Below are positions 43,635 to 52,478 of a stretch of DNA of 64,000 bases, in pieces (within the stretch, counting starts at the first letter, position 1; the number at the start of each line of letters is the position of its first letter). The position numbers and the translations under genes are program-made. Origin of the DNA: Bradyrhizobium cajani (lineage in GTDB: Bacteria; Pseudomonadota; Alphaproteobacteria; Rhizobiales; Xanthobacteraceae). The notes under the pieces were generated by a model that saw only the letters and a list, made by a program, of their open reading frames with translations, did not search any database and had not been told where the DNA came from. The DNA lies in the NCBI RefSeq assembly GCF_009759665.1, contig NZ_WQNE01000026.1, positions 24,355 to 88,354 on the forward strand, written 5' to 3'.

Positions 43635-44614
43635 GCCTCGCTGAAACCACAAAAGCCCCGACCACCGGCGCGGCCAGGAAGCCCGCCAACGTCTTCGTCG
43701 ACGGCGGTTCCGGCACCACCGGGCTCGGCATCAACGAGCGGTTGAAGCTCCAGAGCGATGTCACGGTGAAGACAATCGCCGACGACAAGCGCAAGGATCT
43801 CGCGGCCAAGAAGGCGCTGATGGAGGAGGTGGATCTCGTCATCCTTTGCCTGCCTGACGATGCCGCCAAGGAGACGGTGGCACTGGTCGACAGCATGGGC
43901 GCCTCGGCGCCGAAGGTGCTGGACGCTTCCACCGCGTATCGGGTGGCGCCGGACTGGGCCTACGGTTTTCCGGAGCTGACGCCGGACCAGGCCGGCAAGA
44001 TCAGGGCTGCGAACAAAGTCTCCAATCCCGGCTGCTATCCGACCGGTGCGATCGCGCTGCTGCGGCCGATCGTCGATGCCGGACTGTTGCCTTCCGACTA
44101 TCCCGTCACCGTCAATGCGGTGAGCGGCTATTCCGGCGGCGGCAAGTCGATGATTGCGAGCTTCGAAGACGGCAGCGCGCCGTCCTTCGAGCTCTATGGC
44201 CTCGGCTTCGAGCACAAGCATCTGCCGGAGATGCAGCTCTACTCGAACCTGACGCGGCGGCCGATCTTCATTCCCTCGGTCGGCAACTACCGGCAGGGCA
44301 TGCTGGTCTCGGTGCCGCTCCAGCTCGATACGGTGCCGGGCAAGCCTGGCGGTGCCGATCTGCAAGCCGCGCTGGCAAAGCGCTACGCCGGCTCGAAATA
44401 CGTCTCGGTGATGCCGCTTCAGAACGAGGCGAGCAAGGGCGGCCGGATCGAGCCGGAGGCGCTCAACGAGACCAACATGCTCGAGCTCTACGTCTTCGCC
44501 AGCGACAAATATCACCAGGCGGTGCTGGTCGCGCGCCTCGACAATCTCGGCAAGGGCGCCTCGGGTGCGGCCGTGCAGAACATGCGGCTGATGCTGGGAT
44601 TGCCGGAAGAGTAG
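43631..44614 (+). CDS. argC: N-acetyl-gamma-glutamyl-phosphate reductase, type 2
   Basis: NADPH-dependent reduction of N-acetylglutamyl phosphate in arginine synthesis. At 327 residues it is the short type 2 form. Visible: NVFVDGGSGTTGLGINERL nucleotide-binding start at about residue 20, catalytic Cys in SNPGCYPTGA at about 135, SGYSGGGK, and EHKHLPEM with the catalytic His. The ATG overlaps the stop of the PaiB-like gene (ATGA), so the two are translationally coupled. A strong palindromic hairpin begins at the stop codon. Confidence 0.95.
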   Translation: MSLAETTKAPTTGAARKPANVFVDGGSGTTGLGINERLKLQSDVTVKTIADDKRKDLAAKKALMEEVDLVILCLPDDAAKETVALVDSMGASAPKVLDASTAYRVAPDWAYGFPELTPDQAGKIRAANKVSNPGCYPTGAIALLRPIVDAGLLPSDYPVTVNAVSGYSGGGKSMIASFEDGSAPSFELYGLGFEHKHLPEMQLYSNLTRRPIFIPSVGNYRQGMLVSVPLQLDTVPGKPGGADLQAALAKRYAGSKYVSVMPLQNEASKGGRIEPEALNETNMLELYVFASDKYHQAVLVARLDNLGKGASGAAVQNMRLMLGLPEE

Positions 44615-44664
44615 GGCACATTCGTGCCCCGGACGCAGCGCAGCGCCTTTTGGCGGTGCGCTGC
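44614..44664. repeat. Palindromic element (GGGCAC and GCAGCGCA hairpins) after argC
   Basis: GGGCAC-ATTC-GTGCCC at 44614-44629 followed by GCAGCGCAGCGCC-TTTT-GGCGGTGCGCTGC at 44635-44664 (12 of 13 bases paired). Together they separate the convergent argC and carbamoyltransferase-like genes and may terminate both. Another dispersed sequence family. Confidence 0.8.
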
Positions 44665-44771
44665 GGAGTCGGGCCCATGCCTGCCTTGCGCGTGGAAGCG
44701 AACCGCGGGCCGATACTCAGCGCTGAATGATGTCCGCTGGAAACGGCCGAACGGAACGGCATATCGCCGGA

Positions 44772-45638
44772 CTAGGCGACGATCCATTCGAGCAAGGCGT
44801 TCTGCGCGTGCAGAAGGCAGGCTTTCGCAGCCGGGCTCTGGCAGGCGCGGTGCGACATTGCATCGGCGCTGACTTCCTGGCCCCGGGTGACGGGCGGACA
44901 GGGCAGGAAAATGACGTCGGGCCGGCATTTGTCGAGGAGCGATGCCGATATCTGGTACTCGAGAAGCCGATCCTGGCGCACGCCGTCGGGCCAGCAATCC
45001 GTGATGATCACGTCCGCATCGTGCAAGGCGTCCAGGCAGGTTGTGGCGGTAAAGTTCGGACTCGCGATGTCCTCGATATGCCACTCTGCCGGATAGATCT
45101 GGATCACCTGGAGCGGCAGCACGATGGACGCTTCGACCCATGACCGCAGGATGTTCGCGGCCGGCGCCACGCCGACGACTTTCAGTCCGTCCAGGTTTGC
45201 CCGCCTGCTCCTGACATAGGCGAGATCGCCGAGCGTTTCGCAGGGGTGGTTCGATCGCGTTCTCGCATTGACGACCGGCGCATCGGCGTGGGACGCGAGC
45301 TCGCGCAGGGCCGACAGCTCCCTGGTACGCACCATCAGGACATCGAACCAGTTGTCGAGATATTTGGCGAGATCGGCCGTCGCCTCGCCGGTGTTGAATC
45401 TGACTGGCGCGCTTACGCAGATGCCGCCCATGGCCTTCACGCCGAGCTCGAAGGCAGTGGTATTCCTCCATCCGCCGTCGTCAGCGATCAGTGCCGCGCG
45501 CTTGCCGGCGAGACACTGGGGCATCGCGCGGTCGCTCCATGCCCCCGCGAGTACCTGCGCGCGGTCGATGATGGACAGGATCGTGTCCGCGCCGAGGTCG
45601 TGGAATTCAAGAAAATCCCGGGCGGGCACATGATCCAT
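44772..45638 (-). CDS. Ornithine/aspartate carbamoyltransferase-like protein with altered active-site motifs
   Basis: 288 residues that follow the ornithine carbamoyltransferase layout: MDHVPARDFLEFHDLGADTI start, carbamoyl-phosphate loop region DDGGWRNTTAFELGVKAMGG at about 53-72 where true enzymes have S-[TL]-RT-R, HPCETLGDL at about 131-139 where OTCases have HPxQxLxD, and PCPPVTRGQEVS at about 246 in place of HCLPxxRGxEV. The key Ser-Thr-Arg-Thr motif and the HCLP His are thus changed, though one Arg, the Asp of GDL and the Cys are kept. It may use another substrate or have lost carbamoyltransfer. It follows MAPEG by 34 bp on the same strand. Confidence 0.82.
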   Translation of the reverse strand: MDHVPARDFLEFHDLGADTILSIIDRAQVLAGAWSDRAMPQCLAGKRAALIADDGGWRNTTAFELGVKAMGGICVSAPVRFNTGEATADLAKYLDNWFDVLMVRTRELSALRELASHADAPVVNARTRSNHPCETLGDLAYVRSRRANLDGLKVVGVAPAANILRSWVEASIVLPLQVIQIYPAEWHIEDIASPNFTATTCLDALHDADVIITDCWPDGVRQDRLLEYQISASLLDKCRPDVIFLPCPPVTRGQEVSADAMSHRACQSPAAKACLLHAQNALLEWIVA

Positions 45639-45672
45639 CGTTATGCGCCATCACACGTGTCGAAACGCGTGC

Positions 45673-46071
45673 TCAGAGCACCTTGAAGATCGCCAGCGCC
45701 AGCACGGCCTGGGCGAGGAAGCCGACGGTGAAGGCCAGCGTGCGGAACACCGGCAGGCCGAGCGTGTAGACGATGAGATGCGCGACGCGGGCCCAGAAAT
45801 AAACGGCGCAGGCGAGCACGGTCCATTTGGTGGAATAGTCGATCGCGTTCAGGATCAGGACCAGCGGCGCGAAGATCACGAGGTTCTCGACCGCATTGTC
45901 ATGCGCGAACATCAGCCTGTTCGCCCACTCGGCATGCGGCTTGTCGCCGCGCGAGGGGTTGGCCATGGCGCCGCCGAGGCCGCGGACCTGGCAGCGGTTG
46001 ACGATGTAGGGAATCCAGAGGACGCCGGTCAGGATCACCGTCAGTGTCAGCCAGAACAATTCGCGCGTCAT
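45673..46071 (-). CDS. MAPEG-family membrane protein
   Basis: 132 residues with four hydrophobic helices. The HDNAVENLVIFAPLVLI stretch (E-N-x-P-type) at about residue 56-72 and the end helix with ARVAHLIVYTLGLPVFRT are typical of the MAPEG family (membrane-associated proteins in eicosanoid and glutathione metabolism); bacterial members are mostly uncharacterised. Begins 64 bp after phaC ends and precedes the carbamoyltransferase-like gene, so all three may be cotranscribed. Confidence 0.9.
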   Translation of the reverse strand: MTRELFWLTLTVILTGVLWIPYIVNRCQVRGLGGAMANPSRGDKPHAEWANRLMFAHDNAVENLVIFAPLVLILNAIDYSTKWTVLACAVYFWARVAHLIVYTLGLPVFRTLAFTVGFLAQAVLALAIFKVL

Positions 46072-46135
46072 AGTCCGGTCCCCTTCGTCGTCGCTGTGCC
46101 GACAGCGAGTCTATACAAGAGCGCGGCCGTTTGCG

Positions 46136-47944
46136 CTACGCGCGAACCTTGACATAGCTGCCCGGGGCTTCCTCGATCGGGGCGAGCACCTCGCTGCCGA
46201 CCGCGCGCGCCGGGACCTCTTCCGGATCGAGTGCGCCCAGCCACTCGCGCCAGTCGGGCCACCACGAGCCCTTGTGCTCCACGGCGCCCTTCATCCATTC
46301 GGCGACGCTGACGTCCTTGATGTTGTCGTTGGTCCAGTACTGGTACTTGTTGGAGGCCGGCGGATTGACCACGCCGGCGATGTGGCCCGAGCCCGACAGT
46401 ACGTATTTCACCGGGCCGCCGAAGAATTGCGAGCCGTACAGCACCGATTCCGCCGGCGCGATGTGGTCCTCGCGCGTCGCCAGATTGTAGACGGGCACCT
46501 TGACCTTGGAGAGATCGAGCAGCGTGTTGTCGAGCACCATCGTGCCGGTGGAGAGCCGGTTCTCCAGATAGCAATTGCGCAAATAGTAGGAATGGTTCGC
46601 CGCGGTCATCCGGGTTGCATCCGAATTCCAGTGCAGCAGGTCGAACGCGCTCGGCTGCTGGCCCTTCAGATAGTTGCTGACGACGTAGGACCAGATCAGA
46701 TCGTTGGAGCGAAGCATGTTGAAGGCCATCGCCATCTTCGAGCCTTCGAGCACGCCGGCCGCCTTCATGTCCTGCTCGAGGGCTGCGATCTGCTCCTCGT
46801 CGACGAAGACGAGGAGGTCGCCGGCATGGGTGAAGTCGACCTGTGCCGCAAAGAACGTCGCCGAGGCCACGCGCTGGCGGCGCTTCTCGGCAAGCCAGGC
46901 CAGCGTCGTCGCGAGCATCGTGCCGCCGACGCAATAGCCGGCGGTGTGTACCTTCATCTCGCCGGTGACCTTCTCGATCACGTCCATCGCCGTGAGCGGG
47001 CCTTCCTTCATGTAGTCTTCCCAGCTCTTGTTGCCGAGCCGCTTGTCGGGATTGACCCATGAGATCACGAACACGGTGATGCCCTGGTCGACGCACCACT
47101 TGATGTAGGACTTCTCCGGCTTGAGATCGAGAATGTAGAACTTGTTGATCCAGGGCGGCACGATCAGGAGCGGGGTGCGCAGCACCTTCTCCGTCGTCGG
47201 CGCGTACTGGATCAGCTGCATCATCTCGTTCTGGTAGATCACCTTGCCCGGCGTCGTCGCCATGTTGACGCCGACGACGAGATTGTCCGGATTGGACTGG
47301 CGGATCTTCAGCATGCCCTTGCCGGCCGCGATGTCCTCCGCCAGCATCGTCAGTCCGCGCGCGAGGTTTTCGCCGCTGCTCGCCATCGTCTCGCGCAGCA
47401 CTTCCGGATTGGTCAGCACGAAGTTCGAAGGCGACAGCGCGTTGGTGACCTGCTGGACGTAGAACTCGGCCTTGCGGCGGGTCTGCGGATCGAGCCCGTC
47501 GGCGTCGCGCACCAGCTCCTGCGCCCATTTGGTCGTGAGCAGGTAGAGCTGCATCACGAAATCGAAGAACTGGTTCGACGTCCATTCCGGATCGGCGAAG
47601 CGCTTGTCGCGCGGCGAGGGCGCGATCGCGGGCGGGGCCTCCTGGCCGGCCATGCGCCGCACCGCCGAGCCCCAGAGGTCGAGATAGTCCTTGGCGAGCT
47701 TGGTCTGGAGATCGGACGAGCGCGCGGTGTCCGACAGCCAGTATTCGGCGACGGAGGTGAAGGTCTTGACGACTTCGGTGAGCTCGGCCGGCGGGCGGTC
47801 CTGCACCTCGCCGCTCTCGCGCGGCTTGAGGTAGGCAGCCAGCGCCTTGCCGCCGCTCTCCATCGCCCGCGCGACATTCATCGCGAAGGCTTCCGCATCG
47901 AACTTCGTCTGGGATTTGGGCGTGTCGGTCGTGGCAGTGCTCAT
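46136..47944 (-). CDS. phaC: Class I poly(3-hydroxyalkanoate) synthase
   Basis: Polymerises hydroxyacyl-CoA into storage granules. 602 residues with the N-terminal PhaC domain, VPPWINKFYILDLKP, the modified lipase box GYCVGG with catalytic Cys at about residue 338, catalytic Asp in REDHIAP and His in GSGHIAGVVNPP. Length and C-terminal WWPDWREWL match class I enzymes. Granule-forming storage is typical of these bacteria. No phaZ/phaR gene is adjacent in the window. Confidence 0.96.
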   Translation of the reverse strand: MSTATTDTPKSQTKFDAEAFAMNVARAMESGGKALAAYLKPRESGEVQDRPPAELTEVVKTFTSVAEYWLSDTARSSDLQTKLAKDYLDLWGSAVRRMAGQEAPPAIAPSPRDKRFADPEWTSNQFFDFVMQLYLLTTKWAQELVRDADGLDPQTRRKAEFYVQQVTNALSPSNFVLTNPEVLRETMASSGENLARGLTMLAEDIAAGKGMLKIRQSNPDNLVVGVNMATTPGKVIYQNEMMQLIQYAPTTEKVLRTPLLIVPPWINKFYILDLKPEKSYIKWCVDQGITVFVISWVNPDKRLGNKSWEDYMKEGPLTAMDVIEKVTGEMKVHTAGYCVGGTMLATTLAWLAEKRRQRVASATFFAAQVDFTHAGDLLVFVDEEQIAALEQDMKAAGVLEGSKMAMAFNMLRSNDLIWSYVVSNYLKGQQPSAFDLLHWNSDATRMTAANHSYYLRNCYLENRLSTGTMVLDNTLLDLSKVKVPVYNLATREDHIAPAESVLYGSQFFGGPVKYVLSGSGHIAGVVNPPASNKYQYWTNDNIKDVSVAEWMKGAVEHKGSWWPDWREWLGALDPEEVPARAVGSEVLAPIEEAPGSYVKVRA

Positions 47945-48196
47945 GAGCAGAACAGTAACGATTCATTCCGTATTCGTCACCGCGAAGCTGGCACGTTTGG
48001 CGTTAAACACTCTCGAAGATGTGCTGCACTGCGATAAGTTTTCTTGGTTCCGTCACAATCAGGCCGCACCGTGAGGGTTGGTGGGCCTTGGATGTTTTGT
48101 CGCTCGCACCATTTGGGCAGCAATGGTTTGAGCGCGGGTCGGTTGTTGGTTAAGCTTCCAACAGCCGGGCGTTGGGACGAGTAGGGGATTTCCCGA

Positions 48197-48472
48197 GTGT
48201 TGGCGTTGAGGGATGTTCAAAAGTCGCTGCCGATCTGCGGCGCGCTGCTGATGGTGGCGCTTGTGCTGGGCGGATGTTCGAGTCAGCTCGCGGATATGAC
48301 GCCCGCGGACGCGCAGGCGCATCCCAGGGAGCCCGGCAGCTACCTGCCGGTGCATGACCTGCCGCCGGACCGTGACCAGGCCATCATCCCGCCGGAGCAG
48401 CGCGCCAAGATCGAAGCCGAGCTTGCCGCTGCGCGCGACCGCCAGGCCGTTGCCGCCAAGGACGCCAAATGA
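48197..48472 (+). CDS. Small lipoprotein of unknown function
   Basis: 91 residues from a GTG at 48197 with AGGGGA about 8 nt upstream. The signal PICGALLMVALVLGGC carries a lipobox (LGGC, Cys at about residue 27), so the mature protein starts Cys-Ser-Ser-Gln and is lipid-anchored. The short mature part (AHPREPGSYLPVHDLPPDRD, then a Gln/Ala/Arg-rich helix) is unrelated to families I know. Divergent from phaC. Confidence 0.8.
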   Translation: MLALRDVQKSLPICGALLMVALVLGGCSSQLADMTPADAQAHPREPGSYLPVHDLPPDRDQAIIPPEQRAKIEAELAAARDRQAVAAKDAK

Positions 48473-48689
48473 GGCGTTGCAAGGTAATCGCTGGCGCCCC
48501 CGTCTTGCCGTGCTAAAAGACCTCAGTTCAGCCGAGAGTCAGGACGAACGACCTCAGCTCCTGCTGTTTAAAATTACTCTAAATGTTTGATTTTGAGTGA
48601 TTTTAGGCGAGGGCCGAGCGTCTTTCCCGGGCGGCCGTCGCGGCCTGTCGATTCTGTCCTGACCGGTTGCCCCCGGAGCCCAGAGAGCC

Positions 48690-49910
48690 ATGGAAGAGTT
48701 TTACCGCATCCGCCGCCTTCCGCCTTACGTGTTCGAGCAGGTCAACCGGGCCAAGGCGGCCGCGCGGAATGCCGGCGCCGACATCATCGACCTCGGCATG
48801 GGCAATCCGGACCTGCCGGCCCCGCCGCACGTGCTGGAGAAGCTCAAGGAGACGCTCGGCAAGCCGCGCACCGACCGCTACTCGGCCTCCCGCGGCATCC
48901 CCGGCCTGCGCAGGGCCCAGGCCGCCTATTACGCCCGCCGCTTCGGCGTGAAGCTCAACCCCGATACCCAGGTCGTGGCGACGCTCGGCTCGAAGGAGGG
49001 CTTCGCCAACGTGGCCCAGGCGATCACCGCGCCGGGGGACGTCATCCTCTGTCCCAACCCGAGCTATCCGATTCACGCCTTCGGCTTTTTGATGGCGGGC
49101 GGGGTGATCCGCTCGGTGCCCTCCGAGCCGACGCCGCAGTTCTTCGAGGCGGTGGAGCGGGCGATCGTGCATTCGATCCCGAAGCCGCTGGCGCTCGTCG
49201 TCTGCTATCCCTCGAACCCGACCGCCTATGTCGCGAGCCTCGATTTCTACAAGGACCTCGTCGCGTTCGCGAAGAAGCACGAGATCCTGATCCTGTCCGA
49301 TCTCGCCTATGCCGAGGTCTATTTCGACGAGAGCAACCCGCCGCCCTCGGTGCTCCAGGTGCCGGGCGCGATGGACGTCACCGTCGAGTTCACCTCGATG
49401 TCGAAGACCTATTCGATGGCCGGCTGGCGCATGGGCTTTGCGGTCGGCAACGAGCGCGTGATCGCCGCGCTCGCCCGCGTCAAATCCTATCTCGACTACG
49501 GCGCCTTCACGCCGGTGCAGGTCGCCGCGACCGCCGCGCTGAACGGCCCCGACGACTGCATCAAGGAGATGCGCGACACCTACCGCAAGCGCCGCGACGC
49601 GCTGGTGGAATCATTCGGCCGCGCCGGCTGGGAGATCCCGCCGCCGGAGGCCTCGATGTTCGCCTGGGTGCCGTTGCCGGAAGCCTTCCGCAGCGTCGGC
49701 AGCATGCAGTTCGCCACCCTGATGGTCGAGAAGTCCGGCGTCGCGGTTTCGCCCGGCGTCGGCTTCGGCGAGCATGGTGAAGGATATGTCCGCATCGCCA
49801 TGGTGGAAAACGAGCAACGGATCAGGCAGGCCGCGCGCGGCGTGCGGCGCTTCCTTGAAAGCGGCATCGAAACGTTGCACAACGTCGTTCCGCTCGCCAA
49901 CCGGCGCTAA
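48690..49910 (+). CDS. PLP-dependent aminotransferase, AlaC/LL-DAP aminotransferase-like
   Basis: 406-residue class I/II aminotransferase. Visible: IDLGMGNPDLPAPPHVLEKL, YSASRGIPGLRRAQAAYY, NPSYPIHAFGFLMAGG, CYPSNPTA, DLAYAEVYFD, and the PLP lysine in SMSKTYSMAGWRMGF at about residue 238. Closest by look to AlaC and LL-diaminopimelate aminotransferase-like enzymes. Placed 29 bp upstream of hom, an order seen widely in alphaproteobacteria, which fits a role in aspartate-family or alanine metabolism. Confidence 0.93.
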   Translation: MEEFYRIRRLPPYVFEQVNRAKAAARNAGADIIDLGMGNPDLPAPPHVLEKLKETLGKPRTDRYSASRGIPGLRRAQAAYYARRFGVKLNPDTQVVATLGSKEGFANVAQAITAPGDVILCPNPSYPIHAFGFLMAGGVIRSVPSEPTPQFFEAVERAIVHSIPKPLALVVCYPSNPTAYVASLDFYKDLVAFAKKHEILILSDLAYAEVYFDESNPPPSVLQVPGAMDVTVEFTSMSKTYSMAGWRMGFAVGNERVIAALARVKSYLDYGAFTPVQVAATAALNGPDDCIKEMRDTYRKRRDALVESFGRAGWEIPPPEASMFAWVPLPEAFRSVGSMQFATLMVEKSGVAVSPGVGFGEHGEGYVRIAMVENEQRIRQAARGVRRFLESGIETLHNVVPLANRR

Positions 49911-49939
49911 TTCTCTTCGACAGGTTCTCGTAAGGCATC

Positions 49940-51256
49940 ATGGTCGCACCCCTGAAAGTGGGCATAGCGGGGCTCGGCACCGTGGGTGCCGAAGTTGTCC
50001 GTTTGATCGAAACGCAGGCGCGCGTGCTCGCGGGCCGCAGCGGCCGGGGCATTCGCGTCGTCGCCGTCACGGCGCGCTCCAAGGCGAAGAAGCGCGGCGT
50101 AGACCTGCGCGGCGTCGAATGGGCGAAGGATCCGCTCGCGCTTGCCACCCATCCTGAGGTCGATTGCTTCGTCGAGCTGATGGGCGGCGCCGGAGATCCG
50201 GCACTGGCTGCGGTTGAAGCGGCGCTGAATGCCGGCAAGTCGGTCGTCACCGCCAACAAGGCGCTGCTTGCCAAGCACGGCATCAAGCTCGCCAAGGCGG
50301 CTGAAAAGCACGGCGGCGCGCTGAATTTCGAGGCAGCGGTCGGCGCCGCGATCCCTGTCATCAAAACGTTGCGCGAAGGACTTGCGGGAACCGGCGTCAA
50401 CCGCGTCTACGGCATCCTCAACGGCACCTGCAATTACATCCTGACGCGGATGGAGCAGGAGGGCCTGTCCTTCGCCGAATGCCTGAAGGATGCGCAGCGG
50501 CTCGGCTATGCCGAAGCCGATCCGTCCTTCGACGTCGACGGTCATGATACCGCCCAGAAGCTCGCCATTCTTGCCAGCCTCGCCTTCGGCACGAAAGTTG
50601 CTCAAAGCGCCGTGTATGTCGAAGGTATCTCGTCCATTGCGCCGGAAGATTTACGTGCTGCGGCTGATCTCGGCTATCGCGTCAAGCTGCTCGGCGTTGC
50701 CGTCCGCACCGCCAAGGGCATCGAGCAGCGCGTGCATCCGACCATGGTTCCAAAATCCTCCTCGATCGCGCAGGTGATGGGTGTCACCAATGCGGTCACG
50801 ATCGATGGCGAGGGGATTCCGCCGATCACGCTGGTCGGTCCCGGCGCCGGCGGTGCTGCGACCGCATCGGCGGTCGTCGCCGATATCGCCGACGTCGCGC
50901 GCGGCATCCGCGCGAATCCGTTCGGCCGGCCGATTTCGCACCTCCACGACACCACGAAGGCGCCGATGGAGCGGCACGAAGGCGGCTACTACATCCGCCT
51001 CCTGGCGCGCGATTTCCCGGGCACTGCGGCCGCGATCGCGACCCGGCTCGCGGAGCAGAAGATTTCGATCGAGTCGATCGTGCAGCGTCATCCCAATGGC
51101 GGCGCTGCGCCGGCGACCGGCAAGGCGGCGCCGGTGCCCGTCATCCTGATCACCTATGCCACGCATGAGGACGCCGTGCGCCGCGCGCTCGCCGCCGTGC
51201 AGCGCGACAAGGTGATCAGCGGACGGCCGCAAGTCATCCGGATCGAGAAGAACTGA
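49940..51256 (+). CDS. hom: Homoserine dehydrogenase
   Basis: NAD(P)H-dependent reduction of aspartate semialdehyde to homoserine (threonine/methionine branch). 438 residues: NAD-binding VGIAGLGTVGAEVVRL at the start, TANKALLAKHG, GILNGTCNYILTRME, YAEADPSFDVDGHDTAQKL catalytic region at about 190-210, and a C-terminal ACT regulatory domain (about 350-430, YYIRLLARDFPG), which usually mediates threonine inhibition. Between the aminotransferase and glpX genes, probably one operon. Confidence 0.97.
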   Translation: MVAPLKVGIAGLGTVGAEVVRLIETQARVLAGRSGRGIRVVAVTARSKAKKRGVDLRGVEWAKDPLALATHPEVDCFVELMGGAGDPALAAVEAALNAGKSVVTANKALLAKHGIKLAKAAEKHGGALNFEAAVGAAIPVIKTLREGLAGTGVNRVYGILNGTCNYILTRMEQEGLSFAECLKDAQRLGYAEADPSFDVDGHDTAQKLAILASLAFGTKVAQSAVYVEGISSIAPEDLRAAADLGYRVKLLGVAVRTAKGIEQRVHPTMVPKSSSIAQVMGVTNAVTIDGEGIPPITLVGPGAGGAATASAVVADIADVARGIRANPFGRPISHLHDTTKAPMERHEGGYYIRLLARDFPGTAAAIATRLAEQKISIESIVQRHPNGGAAPATGKAAPVPVILITYATHEDAVRRALAAVQRDKVISGRPQVIRIEKN

Positions 51257-51340
51257 GGCGGTTTGAACGAACGAACCGTGGGCGTTGCGAATTGATGCGG
51301 GCAGAGACTTCTGTCCCGAACTGTTTGAAGGAGTGAGCCG

Positions 51341-52342
51341 ATGTCGACCCATATTTCAGTCCCGCCGCAAGCGTTGCTCGAGCGCATCCTCACGCTGGAG
51401 ATCGTGCGGGTGACGGAGCGGGCGGCGGTATCGTCGGCGCGGCTGCGCGGCCACGGCAATGAGAAGGCCGCCGACCAGGCCGCCGTGGACGCCATGCGGC
51501 GCGAGCTCAACAAGCTGCCTATCCAGGGCACCATCGTGATCGGCGAGGGCGAGCGCGACGAGGCGCCGATGCTCTATATCGGCGAGCAGGTCGGCCTCAA
51601 GGCAGGGCCCGAGGTCGATATCGCGGTCGACCCGCTCGAAGGCACCACGCTGTGCGCCAAGAACATGCCGGGCGCGATCGCGACCATGGCGATGGCCGAC
51701 GGCGGCACGCTGCTCCACGCGCCCGACGTCTACATGCAGAAGCTCGCGATCGGCCCGGGCTACGACAAGGGCGTCGTCGATCTCGATGCCACCCCGGCCG
51801 ACAACGTCCGCCGCCTCGCGAAAGCCAAGGGCGTCAAGCCCGAAGCGATCACCGTTCTCGTGCTCGACCGCCCGCGCCATGCCGACATCATCTCGAGCGT
51901 GCGCTCGACCGGCGCCGCAGTCCGCCTCATCACCGATGGTGACGTCGCCGGCGTGATCCACTGCGCCGACCCCGACAACACCGGCGTCGACATGTATCTC
52001 GGCACCGGCGGCGCGCCGGAAGGCGTGCTTGCGGCCGTGGCGCTGCGCTGTATCGGCGGCCAGATGCAGTGCCGCCTGATCCTCGATTCCGACGAGAAGC
52101 GCGAGCGCGCCGCCAAGATGGGCGTCAACGATCCCAAGATGATCTACGGCATCGAGGACATGGCGCGCGGCGACTGCCTGTTCGCGGCCACCGGCGTCAC
52201 CACGGGCTCGCTGCTGTCGGGCGTGAAATTCCGCAAGGACGGCGTGATCGAGACCGAGACGGTGGTGATGCGCTCCGTCACCGGCACCGTGCGCTACATC
52301 AAGGCCGAGCACCGCGAGCTCGCGAAGTTCCATTTGGACTGA
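51341..52342 (+). CDS. glpX: Class II fructose-1,6-bisphosphatase
   Basis: Hydrolyses fructose-1,6-bisphosphate (and in some bacteria sedoheptulose bisphosphate). 333 residues: RGHGNEKAADQAAVDAMR, IVIGEGERDEAPMLYIGE (metal-binding Glu/Asp), AVDPLEGTT and GTGGAPEGVLAAVALRC. The metal and phosphate-binding residues are present. Downstream of hom by 84 bp, ending before a palindromic element. Confidence 0.97.
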   Translation: MSTHISVPPQALLERILTLEIVRVTERAAVSSARLRGHGNEKAADQAAVDAMRRELNKLPIQGTIVIGEGERDEAPMLYIGEQVGLKAGPEVDIAVDPLEGTTLCAKNMPGAIATMAMADGGTLLHAPDVYMQKLAIGPGYDKGVVDLDATPADNVRRLAKAKGVKPEAITVLVLDRPRHADIISSVRSTGAAVRLITDGDVAGVIHCADPDNTGVDMYLGTGGAPEGVLAAVALRCIGGQMQCRLILDSDEKRERAAKMGVNDPKMIYGIEDMARGDCLFAATGVTTGSLLSGVKFRKDGVIETETVVMRSVTGTVRYIKAEHRELAKFHLD

Positions 52343-52350
52343 CGCTGTCC

Positions 52351-52451
52351 GTCATTCCGGGGCTCGCGAAGCGAGAACCCGGAATCCATCAGGCGGCAGA
52401 GGCTGGTGTGAAATGGATTCCGGGCTCGCGCTATGCGCGCCCCGGAATGAC
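52351..52451. repeat. Palindromic element (GTCATTCCGGGG type) between glpX and the dehalogenase
   Basis: GTCATTCCGGGGC at the left is mirrored by GCCCCGGAATGAC at the right, and CCCGGAATCCAT by ATGGATTCCGGG inside; about 101 bp in total. Its right arm contains an ATG in frame with the following gene and would give a spurious N-terminal extension, which is why that start is not used. Confidence 0.87.
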
Positions 52452-52478
52452 AACGATAAAAATAACCGGGAAGCGCAC

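Noticed and set aside
52413-52478. Upstream ATG for the haloacid dehalogenase gene
   Set aside because: The extra codons come from the right arm of a dispersed palindromic element and do not match the HAD family start.
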